A stretch of 64,000 nucleotides of DNA. It comes from Vibrio mangrovi (lineage in GTDB: Bacteria; Pseudomonadota; Gammaproteobacteria; Enterobacterales; Vibrionaceae). The notes beneath the pieces were generated by a model that worked only from the letters and a program-made list of their open reading frames with translations, was not told the origin of the DNA and did no database searches. The position numbers and the translations under genes were made by a program. This document shows, piece by piece, positions 53,157 to 61,104 of this stretch (position 1 is its first letter; each line of letters opens with the position of its first letter). Location: contig NZ_AP024883.1 of the NCBI RefSeq assembly GCF_024346955.1, positions 3,038,001 to 3,102,000 of the forward strand. Reading direction: 5' to 3'.

Positions 53157-54953
53157 ATGCTAAGCCAGTATATCCACATCGATCCTCAGGATTCGAAAAC
53201 CCTTCAGGATCAAATCAAAAGCAGCCTTGCCAAAGCAATCTTCGATGGCTTTATACCTAAGCAATCCAGTCTGGTCTCTTCACGTAAACTGGCAAAAGAT
53301 CTGAATGTTTCCCGAAACACAATTCTGCGGGTCTACGAACAACTGACGGAAGAAGGTGTACTTGTTTCCGTCGAGCGGAAAGGCTATTTCGTCAATCCTG
53401 CTCTGGATATCTCAGCAACACCGGTCAAACAACCCAGAGAAGAACAGGAACAGACAACACAGCTCGACTGGAGCCGCTATCTGATCTCTGAAAATACCGT
53501 ATCTGAACTCGAGGCAAAAGATCTCAAAAATTACCCTTATCTGTTTGTCAGCGGTGTGGTTGATGATGACCTGTTTCCGGTTTCGGAATGGCGCAAGTGT
53601 AGTATTCAGTCCCTCAATCGCATCAATCACCGGACCTGGACATCAAATGATTCGGACTACGATGATCTGATTGAACAAATCCGTACCCGGGTGCTGACCA
53701 AACGGGGCATATTCGTAAACCGGAACAATATTGCAATCACGCTTGGCTGTCAGAACAGTCTGTACTATCTGTCCAAGCTCTTGCTTTCTTCTGCTTCATC
53801 AATTGCCGTTGAGAATCCCGGTTACCCGGAAGCATTACACCAGTTTCAGGCCAGACGCTCCCGCATCGTTCCGATCGATGTCGATCAGGAAGGCATGGTG
53901 ATTGATGAACGTCTGACTAACTGTCAGTTGGTTTACACAACACCAAGTAATCAGTTTCCGACCACGGTTCGTTTGTCTGCTAATCGCCGCAAAAAGCTAC
54001 TCGCACTGGCAGAAGAACATGATTTACTCATTATTGAGGATGACTTCGAACATGATATTAATTTCATCGAAGATACATGTCCGCCACTGAAAAGTGAGTA
54101 TTCCAGCGAACGCATTATCTATATCTCCAGTTTTTCTTCGACGATTGCTCCGGGGCTGAGACTCGGATATATCGTCGCACCGGATCCTCTGATTTCCCAG
54201 ATAAAGGCACTGCAGTTCAGAACCCATAGTCTGCCACCGAAGAACAACTGCCAGACGCTCGCCCTGTTCCTGAGTCTGGGATATTACGATGCTCTGGCAC
54301 AAAAGATGCTCAAACGTTACCGGGAAAAATGGCTGACGATGGAAAAGGCACTGAATTATTATTTCCCCCAATCCGGAGTCACGCCATCACTGGCCGGCAC
54401 CGCTTTCTGGATCGACTATAAGCAGGGCTTCGATGCCGAAAAATTTGAACAACTGGCAGAGCAACACGGCATCCTGATCAATAACGGAGCCAAGTACTAT
54501 TGTTGTGATGAGCGTACCAATAGCTTTCGTTTATGTTTTCAGTCCATCAGAACCGATCTCATTCGGGAAGGCATCGCCCTGCTTTCCCAAATCGCCAAGC
54601 AGGTCATGCCAATAGAAACACTACAGGAATGTCAGCAGCCTCCGTTAAGTAGTAAAGCCATTCGCCGGCTCCTGAAAAATCAGACACTACTGACCAAAGA
54701 TTGCTTCAATATTCCTTACCGGATTACATTTCAGGCAGACGGAAAAATGACCGGAGTCTCTGACCGCCCCAATGATATGGATGAAGGTTACTGGTGGGTC
54801 GAGCATGATCGTTTTGTCTACCAATGGCGGAACTGGCAGTTTTCAGATATCCGGAAAATTACCATTGTGCTTGAAAATGAAGAAGTGAAACGATTTGATG
54901 AGGATGGCTACTTTATCGGAGAAGCCCGATTGATATCCAGCAAGATTGACTAG
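53157..54953 (+). CDS. MocR/GabR-type regulator lacking the PLP lysine, with an extra C-terminal domain
   Basis: 598 residues with three parts. A GntR-type winged helix (about 15-80) has LVSSRKLAKDLNVSRNTILRVYEQL, of which residues 39-63 are the helix-turn-helix. A fold-type I aminotransferase domain covers about 120-480, with NPGYPEA, YTTPSNQFPT and RLGYIVAP. A novel C-terminal part covers about 490-598. The motif that normally reads FSK[ST]LAP is FSSTIAP, so the PLP-binding Lys is Ser328, and the Tyr of EDDY is Phe297. Carboxylate-contacting Arg458 is kept. ATG 53157 has TAGGAG upstream. It probably controls dctPQM and gabDT. Confidence 0.9.
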   Translation: MLSQYIHIDPQDSKTLQDQIKSSLAKAIFDGFIPKQSSLVSSRKLAKDLNVSRNTILRVYEQLTEEGVLVSVERKGYFVNPALDISATPVKQPREEQEQTTQLDWSRYLISENTVSELEAKDLKNYPYLFVSGVVDDDLFPVSEWRKCSIQSLNRINHRTWTSNDSDYDDLIEQIRTRVLTKRGIFVNRNNIAITLGCQNSLYYLSKLLLSSASSIAVENPGYPEALHQFQARRSRIVPIDVDQEGMVIDERLTNCQLVYTTPSNQFPTTVRLSANRRKKLLALAEEHDLLIIEDDFEHDINFIEDTCPPLKSEYSSERIIYISSFSSTIAPGLRLGYIVAPDPLISQIKALQFRTHSLPPKNNCQTLALFLSLGYYDALAQKMLKRYREKWLTMEKALNYYFPQSGVTPSLAGTAFWIDYKQGFDAEKFEQLAEQHGILINNGAKYYCCDERTNSFRLCFQSIRTDLIREGIALLSQIAKQVMPIETLQECQQPPLSSKAIRRLLKNQTLLTKDCFNIPYRITFQADGKMTGVSDRPNDMDEGYWWVEHDRFVYQWRNWQFSDIRKITIVLENEEVKRFDEDGYFIGEARLISSKID

Positions 54954-54970
54954 ACGGTTGACCTAAAGAA

Positions 54971-54992
54971 AAAACCGGCTAATGCCGGTTTT
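54971..54992. terminator. Bidirectional terminator between mocR and ilvH
   Basis: Stem AAAACCGGC / GCCGGTTTT with loop TAAT; A-run and T-run on either side serve both converging genes. Confidence 0.9.
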
Positions 54993-55012
54993 CTCAATTC
55001 AATCTGATGACA

Positions 55013-55507
55013 TCAAGCCCGGAGAGCACGCTCACGACGAGCAATTCCGACCACACCACTACGGGCTACTTCGATCACTTCCGTCACTTCGGAGATGGCT
55101 TCAATAAACGCATCAAGCTTTTCAGAAGTTCCCGTCATCTGAACCGTATACTGACTCCCGGTGACATCCACGATCTGACCTCTGAAAATGTCGGTCGTAC
55201 GCTGTACTTCGGCCCGGGCAGCACCGCTTGCTCTCACCTTCATCAACATCAGTTCCCGTTCGACGTGCTCAAACTCAGAAACTTCCTGCACTTTGAGTAC
55301 ATCAATCAGTTTATGCAGCTGCTTCTGAATCTGCTCCAGCTCCATATCATTGGTCTTTGTTGTAATATTCAGACGAGATAAAGTTTCGTCATCTGTCGGG
55401 GATACATTTAATGTTTCAATGTTGAAACCACGTTGGGAGAACAATCCAACCACACGAGACAAAGCACCGGGCTGGTTCTCCATTAATACTGAAATAATGT
55501 GTCTCAT
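55013..55507 (-). CDS. ilvH: Acetolactate synthase III small subunit
   Basis: Valine-binding regulatory subunit of acetohydroxyacid synthase III. The 164 residues start MRHIISVLMENQPGALSRVVGLF, with an N-terminal ACT domain (about 4-75), then a C-terminal domain. I chose ATG 55507, which overlaps the ilvI stop by one base (TGATG), showing translational coupling. The longer frame to 55534 lies inside ilvI. Confidence 0.96.
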   Translation of the reverse strand: MRHIISVLMENQPGALSRVVGLFSQRGFNIETLNVSPTDDETLSRLNITTKTNDMELEQIQKQLHKLIDVLKVQEVSEFEHVERELMLMKVRASGAARAEVQRTTDIFRGQIVDVTGSQYTVQMTGTSEKLDAFIEAISEVTEVIEVARSGVVGIARRERALRA

Positions 55508-57228
55508 CAGGTTCTCTCCGTTTTGCTCAACCACATTTTGTCCATCCCTTCACCTTTGATCTGCATCGGATAGACGTGCTCTGTTTCATCGACATTGATA
55601 TCCACAAACACCAGACGATCTTTGAGATCCAGTGCTTTCTTCAACCCGGCTTCCAGTTCATCCGGAGCCGAGATGCGAATACCGACATGTCCATAAGCTT
55701 CTGCGATTGCAGCAAAGTCCGGAACGGAACTCATGTACGAGTTCGAATGGCGTCCCTGATAGATAATATCCTGCCACTGTTTCACCATTCCCAGAAAACG
55801 GTTATTCAGGTTGATGATTTTGACCGGAATATCATATTGAAGTGCCGTCGACAGTTCCTGAATATTCATCTGAATACTACCGTCACCGGTAATTACGACA
55901 ACTTCCTCATCCGGATGAGAGAATTTCACGCCCATTCCGGCGGGTAAACCGAAGCCCATGGTTCCCAGACCGCCGGAGTTGATCCAGCGACGAGGCTGAT
56001 TAAACGGATAATAAAGTGCAGCGAACATCTGGTGCTGTCCGACATCGGAAGCAACATAGGCATTACCACCGGTTAACCGGTGCAGCGTTTCGATCACCTG
56101 TTGCGGTTTGATTCGCTCACTGGATTTATCGTAAGCAAGACACTGGCGATCCCGCCAGACCTGAATCTCTTTCCACCATTGCGTCAGTGCATCCGCGTCA
56201 TTAGAACCGCCCTGTTCTACCAATAATTTCAGCATGGTATCGAGAACTTTCTCAGCTGAACCTACAATCGGCAGATCGGCCGGTACATTTTTCGAAATCG
56301 AGGAAGGATCGATATCGATGTGCATGACTTTGGCATTGGGGCAATATTTTTCCAGATTATTGGTCGTTCGGTCATCGAAGCGGACACCCACACCAAAAAT
56401 CAGATCGGCATTGTGCATGGCCATATTTGCTTCATAGACACCATGCATTCCCAGCATCCCTAAAGCATTTGCATGGGTTCCGGGGAAAGCCCCCAATCCC
56501 ATCAGCGTACTGACAACCGGAAGATTCAGCGCTTCCGCTAACTGAAGAATCTGCTTGTCCGCACCGGAAATAACCGCACCACCACCAACATATAAAACTG
56601 GTTTTTTCGCATCCAGAAGGGCTTTCAGCGCCTTCTTAATCTGCCCTTTATGTCCGGTAGTCGTCGGATTATAAGAGCGCATCTTGATGGTCTGCGGATA
56701 TTCATAAGGCAATTTAATCTGTGGATTCATTACATCCTTCGGTAAGTCAATGACTACCGGACCGGGGCGCCCGGTCGAAGCAATATAAAATGCCTTCTTA
56801 ATTGTTTCGGGGATATCTTCAGCTTTTTTTACTAAAAAGCTGTGTTTGACAATCGGACGGGAAACCCCAACGATATCACATTCCTGAAACGCATCATTCC
56901 CAATCAGATTGTTGGGTACATTTCCTGAAATGACGATCATTGGAATTGAATCCATATAAGCTGTCGCAATACCGGTTACTGTATTGGTTGCTCCGGGGCC
57001 GGAACAAACCAGCACGACACCAGGTTTTCCTGTTGAACGTGCGTAACCGTCAGCCATATGTGTCGCAGCCTGCTCATGACGAACGAGGACGTGCTTAATC
57101 TGGTCGGTTTTTTCGTGCAGAGCATCATAGATATCAAGTACAGATCCTCCAGGATAACCAAAAATCTGCTCGACACCTTCTTCGATCAGAGACTGTACGA
57201 CCATCTCTGCACCGGATAGCATTACCAT
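55507..57228 (-). CDS. ilvI: Acetolactate synthase III large subunit
   Basis: Thiamine-diphosphate enzyme that forms acetolactate or acetohydroxybutyrate for branched-chain amino acids. The 573 residues have the catalytic Glu in FGYPGGSVLDIYDALH/RHEQAATHMADGYARSTG, FAD-site residues, and the TPP motif GDGSIQMNIQELSTA...NLNN. GGAG precedes the start. It is downstream of leuO on the same strand, separated by 468 bases. Confidence 0.97.
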   Translation of the reverse strand: MVMLSGAEMVVQSLIEEGVEQIFGYPGGSVLDIYDALHEKTDQIKHVLVRHEQAATHMADGYARSTGKPGVVLVCSGPGATNTVTGIATAYMDSIPMIVISGNVPNNLIGNDAFQECDIVGVSRPIVKHSFLVKKAEDIPETIKKAFYIASTGRPGPVVIDLPKDVMNPQIKLPYEYPQTIKMRSYNPTTTGHKGQIKKALKALLDAKKPVLYVGGGAVISGADKQILQLAEALNLPVVSTLMGLGAFPGTHANALGMLGMHGVYEANMAMHNADLIFGVGVRFDDRTTNNLEKYCPNAKVMHIDIDPSSISKNVPADLPIVGSAEKVLDTMLKLLVEQGGSNDADALTQWWKEIQVWRDRQCLAYDKSSERIKPQQVIETLHRLTGGNAYVASDVGQHQMFAALYYPFNQPRRWINSGGLGTMGFGLPAGMGVKFSHPDEEVVVITGDGSIQMNIQELSTALQYDIPVKIINLNNRFLGMVKQWQDIIYQGRHSNSYMSSVPDFAAIAEAYGHVGIRISAPDELEAGLKKALDLKDRLVFVDINVDETEHVYPMQIKGEGMDKMWLSKTERT

Positions 57229-57696
57229 ATTGTTCTCCTTACCAGCATCTGTTTCCCGAGGTCAGTTCAACAGTCTGGTGGTTACATAGTCTAGGGCTTA
57301 TTCGTAGCCTAATCGAAATCGATTCACTTGCGGCTATGTCCTTACAGAGTCATAACCCTGCAAGGGATAGAGCAACTTTACTCGCTTCCGGAGGATTGGT
57401 CTAATCCGCTCATCGTCGTATTTTACGGAAAATGTCGTACACGGATATCATCAAAGATATCTCTTCGGAAAAAAACCTCAAAATCAGATGAGTATGTCAA
57501 AGTTACATATGAAAAAAACATAAAATATTTATTTCATGTAAAAAAAGTCATCAAGATGCTAAGAAAGATTACAGTTCCGTTGAGATTGAGTGATATTTTT
57601 CACAACAAAAAACCGTCAGAAAACGGAAGAGATGAAATCTATGAAATATTGCCCTTCCATACGGTCAGGCAACATCAGTCACATGTCTGGAATGGT
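57229..57696. other. Non-coding gap between leuO and ilvI
   Basis: 468 bases; the middle (about 57,510-57,610) is A+T-rich with many A-tracts, resembling an Lrp/H-NS-type control region of ilvIH. No clear promoter or leader peptide was seen. A plus-strand frame at 57328-57741 has no family features and ends inside leuO, and is rejected. Confidence 0.55.
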
Positions 57697-58650
57697 CTAT
57701 CCGACAATTTCATTACAGATAAGCATGAGTTGTTCTCTTAACCAACCATGCCCCTTATCTTTTTCATTGGATTCGTGCCAGCTTAAATAACCACTAATCT
57801 GCTTACGTTCGAATGGTAAAGCGATTGTTTGCAGTTGCTCCCGATTAGGAGAACCTTCCACCAGCCAGCGAGGTGCAATGGTGATGAGTTCCGACTGACT
57901 GACTACATAAAGGACATTACTCAGACTAGTCCCTTCATAGTGAGAATGGCAGTCAATGTCCCGGTAAGCCTGCTCGCTGAAACTCCGGATACCATGGGCC
58001 TGCGACAGTTTCGCATGTTGCTCTTCTATTACTTGCGCAGGAGTAATGTTGCCCTGAATACGAGGATGTAATTTAGATGCAACAACAACTAGTTCATCCC
58101 GGAAAAGCTCAGTGCTGGAGAAACCAGGTTCTTCGAAACGAGCATAATCAATCACAAAATCGACTTCCTGATAGCGTAACCGCTCTGCAAGCTGCTGATT
58201 GGAGTCTGCTTCCAGATGAAGCTGAACCTGAGGAGCCTGCTCATGAATCGATGAGAAGATCTTAGGGGCAAAACGCAGATCATTCGGACTGCAAATTGCC
58301 AGATTGAACTGTCTGGTTGATGACTCAGGCGTAAATACGGAATTCGGTAGCTCATTACGGATTAACTGCAATGCCTGACGAATCGGCCCAAAAAGCTGAC
58401 GGGCACGCTGAGTCGGTTGAATTCCCCGGCCCTGACGCATGAAAAGTTCATCATTGAACATCACTTTAAGACGGGCAACAGCATTACTAACCGCCGGCTG
58501 AGACATACCTAAATTGTGTGCTGCCCGGGTAATATTCTGTTCTTGCATCACAGCATCAAACACAGTAAGCAAATTCAGATCAACGCCTCGTAACGTACTT
58601 TCCATTCGATAGCTGGCTACAGGTTGGATTACTTCTTTTTTCTCTAACAT
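57697..58650 (-). CDS. leuO: LysR-type regulator LeuO
   Basis: Global regulator and H-NS antagonist in enterics; in Vibrio it also affects acid and bile responses. The 317 residues have an N-terminal LTTR helix-turn-helix (RGVDLNLLTVFDAVMQEQNITRAA, split over residues 22-45; LGMSQPAVSNAVARLK). A LysR substrate domain follows from about residue 110. I chose ATG 58650 (MLEKKEVIQPV) with GAGG upstream. It precedes ilvIH on the same strand, matching Vibrio gene order. Confidence 0.95.
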   Translation of the reverse strand: MLEKKEVIQPVASYRMESTLRGVDLNLLTVFDAVMQEQNITRAAHNLGMSQPAVSNAVARLKVMFNDELFMRQGRGIQPTQRARQLFGPIRQALQLIRNELPNSVFTPESSTRQFNLAICSPNDLRFAPKIFSSIHEQAPQVQLHLEADSNQQLAERLRYQEVDFVIDYARFEEPGFSSTELFRDELVVVASKLHPRIQGNITPAQVIEEQHAKLSQAHGIRSFSEQAYRDIDCHSHYEGTSLSNVLYVVSQSELITIAPRWLVEGSPNREQLQTIALPFERKQISGYLSWHESNEKDKGHGWLREQLMLICNEIVG

Positions 58651-59047
58651 TGGAATGCCTCTTGTTTTGCTATAGATCAGCAATCACTTTTTATTATCCC
58701 ACCGGGATAACACCATATCAGTTAAAATCAGTTAGTGACTCACCATGAGTGTATCTTGACCAATATATTGATAATTCATATAGGTAAGTTGTGTAACCAA
58801 CTATCTTTTAATTGATACCCAAAAGGCAACTAGATTGATAAAAAGTCAGTTTATTTTATGTTGTCAAAAAAAATATGATTAATAATCAACACCTTGAGAA
58901 AATATCAAAAAATATAAAATCGCTATTTTTATAGTATTTACAAAATTAATTGACACTGGTTATATATTTCACGGCTAAAAGCGACATCTATTCACAACTC
59001 ATATAATGTGTTACAGATATTCAGTCTGATCAATGAGTCAGCCCGTT
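58651..59047. other. A+T-rich leuO upstream region
   Basis: 397 bases, strongly A+T-rich from about 58,790 to 58,970 (H-NS/LeuO-type control region). A perfect inverted repeat TTATCCC-ACC-GGGATAA lies at 58694-58710, close to the leuO start. No coding frame is seen. Confidence 0.6.
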
Positions 59048-60091
59048 TTATACCGTCACATAATCAGGGAAATTAACCTGTTTCCATAGTGTATGGCACA
59101 GATGCTGATGATCATCCCAGCGCCCCTGAATAATCCATTCAGCAATCGCATGCGCAACATCCGGATAAATCACCCGCTCTGCATTCGGTTCATCTAACCA
59201 TTGCCGAATCAACGCCACATCAAGAGATTCCATCGTTGATGCAAGTCCCAGCATCTCAAGTGTTGCAACATTACTCTGTTGTTCAAATTGTCCCATCAGA
59301 GGCTTAAGCAGCAATTTTTTCCCATATGACATCGCCTCAGAAGGTAACTCAAACCCGCCGTTGGCAATGACTCCGGCACAGCAACGCAAATGTTCATGGA
59401 AGCGCTCATGACATAATGGGTGGAACATCATATTTTCAGTTTGCTCCACTTCAGTGATAGCCGGGTGATAGCAGACAAACTGATAGCTACCGAAACGAAG
59501 TAAGAGATCCGTAATCTCTTCCAGAGATTCAAACGGTAAATAGACGAGAATAAAAGGCTGATTTTCGGTCGCCTCATCTCTGGTATCGACAATTGGCGGA
59601 AGAATAGGACTTTCGAAGTGATACCAGTGCAGTCCGAGATAATAATCAGCCGGAGCAAAACTGGTAATAATTTTCTTATCCAGCCAGTTTGCTCCCTTTA
59701 ACGGAACCGGATAGCGGAAAGCATTCTGATGGCTCAGACTGATACAGGGTTTGTGCTGTAGTTTTGCTGCCCAGGCAGTCACTGGTTCAAAATCACTGAT
59801 CACCAGATCATAAGAACTGAGATCCAATTGACGAATATCAGAGAGCAACTGGCTGAAACTATTCTGTCTGGCAGTTTTAAAATAATTCACCCGTCCCTGT
59901 TCTGTTACAAAAGTCAGCCCCCGGCGGGTTTGATAATCACCAAAGCTGTCCATCGAGAAATATTTGTCTTTGTCTCTGCCACTAAAGATGAAATCGACAT
60001 CAACATGATATTGCCGGAGCGCGTGACTCATTGCTCTGGCCCGAGCCGTATGACCGTTTCCGGTTCCCTGAACACCATAGAGAATTTTCAA
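59048..60091 (-). CDS. Glycosyltransferase of the MJ1255/VC2487 family
   Basis: The 347-residue GT-B-like protein has the opening MKILYGVQGTGNGHTARARA (start read as Met; TTG codon) with the donor-loop GxGxGH pattern. A late ANGGFELPSEAMSYGKKLL resembles the UDP-sugar site of MurG/UGT-type enzymes. The start is TTG 60091, overlapping the stop of the PAP2 gene (TTGA) with GGAG upstream. The upstream extension to 60220 lies inside the PAP2 gene and is rejected. The substrate is unknown; coupling to a PAP2 phosphatase suggests a lipid-linked acceptor. Confidence 0.87.
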   Translation of the reverse strand: MKILYGVQGTGNGHTARARAMSHALRQYHVDVDFIFSGRDKDKYFSMDSFGDYQTRRGLTFVTEQGRVNYFKTARQNSFSQLLSDIRQLDLSSYDLVISDFEPVTAWAAKLQHKPCISLSHQNAFRYPVPLKGANWLDKKIITSFAPADYYLGLHWYHFESPILPPIVDTRDEATENQPFILVYLPFESLEEITDLLLRFGSYQFVCYHPAITEVEQTENMMFHPLCHERFHEHLRCCAGVIANGGFELPSEAMSYGKKLLLKPLMGQFEQQSNVATLEMLGLASTMESLDVALIRQWLDEPNAERVIYPDVAHAIAEWIIQGRWDDHQHLCHTLWKQVNFPDYVTV

Positions 60092-60624
60092 ATCATCCAC
60101 TCCGTCGTTAACAACAATCCGGCCTGGGCACAACTCATTCCCAACAGAGCACCAATCAGAACATCTGTAAAAAAATGCACTCCCAGCAAGATGCGTGCAG
60201 CCCCAATGCAACCTGCCCATAAAAAAACTACGATAGATAATGGCGGATAAAAATAAGCAATTAACGTCGCCATCAGAAAACCGGCACTGGTGTGTCCGGA
60301 AGGTAAACTAAAACGATCTGAAGGCGTGATATAAGCGGTAACCATCGATGATAATTCCTGAGGACGCCGCCGCTGAAAGAAGTTTTTTGCCAGCCAGTAC
60401 AATGGCAACTCAATCAGAAACGATATCATTCCGGCAGCTAAGAGTGCCTTACCGTACATATCATCAGCCAGAAAAGCGATGCCACCGAACAGCACGTATA
60501 AATGACCATCTCCGGTATGAGAAACCGCCCGGCTGATGCGTGCCAGCGGATCACTGAATCGATGCTGTAGACAGAACAGAGAAAAGGCCAGATCAAATTT
60601 CACAATCGGTTCAATAACTCTCAT
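60088..60624 (-). CDS. PAP2-family membrane phosphatase
   Basis: The 178-residue inner-membrane protein has about five helices and the complete PAP2 active site. The three motifs are KNFFQRRRP (K-x6-RP), SLPSGHTSAG and ARILLGVHFFTD (Arg and nucleophile His). Such enzymes remove phosphate from undecaprenyl pyrophosphate, phosphatidate or phosphatidylglycerol phosphate. I chose ATG 60624 (MRVIEPIV) with GGGAG upstream. It is translationally coupled to the glycosyltransferase gene. Confidence 0.9.
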   Translation of the reverse strand: MRVIEPIVKFDLAFSLFCLQHRFSDPLARISRAVSHTGDGHLYVLFGGIAFLADDMYGKALLAAGMISFLIELPLYWLAKNFFQRRRPQELSSMVTAYITPSDRFSLPSGHTSAGFLMATLIAYFYPPLSIVVFLWAGCIGAARILLGVHFFTDVLIGALLGMSCAQAGLLLTTEWMI

Positions 60625-60799
60625 GATTGCACTCCCGTATTTCAGTCCCTTTATATAAACGACACTAATCAGAACAGATGACAACCGCGTTACTGTTTGT
60701 TGTCGGAACCATGAATATTGTTGGATAATCCAACTCAGCAAATATCGGAGCTATGCAGGCGCATCAGGAGAAAGAGACTTAGCCCGGTGAGAGTATTGA

Positions 60800-60828
60800 T
60801 TGACGACGTTGATATAAACATCTATAAA
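60800..60828 (+). promoter_or_regulatory. Promoter of the cobalamin riboswitch transcript
   Basis: TTGACG (60800-60805), 17 bases, TATAAA (60823-60828). It places the start of transcription at the first bases of the aptamer (about 60834). Confidence 0.7.
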
Positions 60829-60833
60829 AAAGG

Positions 60834-60940
60834 CCCTGAACCGTATTGCCAACACAATACAACCAAGGAACCCGGTGAGAATCCGGGGCTGTACCCGCAA
60901 CTGTAAGTGAATACTCACAAGCCAGATACTTGGGTTCAGG
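60834..60940 (+). promoter_or_regulatory. Cobalamin riboswitch aptamer
   Basis: Closing stem CCCTGAACC (60834-60842) with GGTTCAGG near 60933-60940. The core has the class signatures AAGGAACCCGGTGAGAATCC (60865 region), CCCGCAACTGTAAG and AAGCCAGATAC. These match the B12 riboswitch consensus (GGTG-AAxCC, GCAACxGT, GxCAGAxAC). Downstream, TCTCCCGG and CCGGGCGGGA could form an expression-platform hairpin. It controls the cobN-like gene starting at 61105. Confidence 0.93.
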
Positions 60941-61104
60941 ATAATTATGTCCAGAGAACATCTCCCGGAAGGCGAGTTCATTTGGGTATATATCACCGGG
61001 CGGGAATACCTGGTACTCTGTCGTTGGCTTTTACTTCAACTTCCCCCGACACAGTCATCAGAACATTTCTCCCTTAAGGTATGCTTTTCCCCTTGAGGTT
61101 AGAT

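Noticed and set aside
57328..57741. 137-codon plus-strand frame in the leuO-ilvI gap
   Set aside because: Low-complexity, basic composition with no family resemblance; it overlaps the 3' end of leuO and has no good ribosome site.
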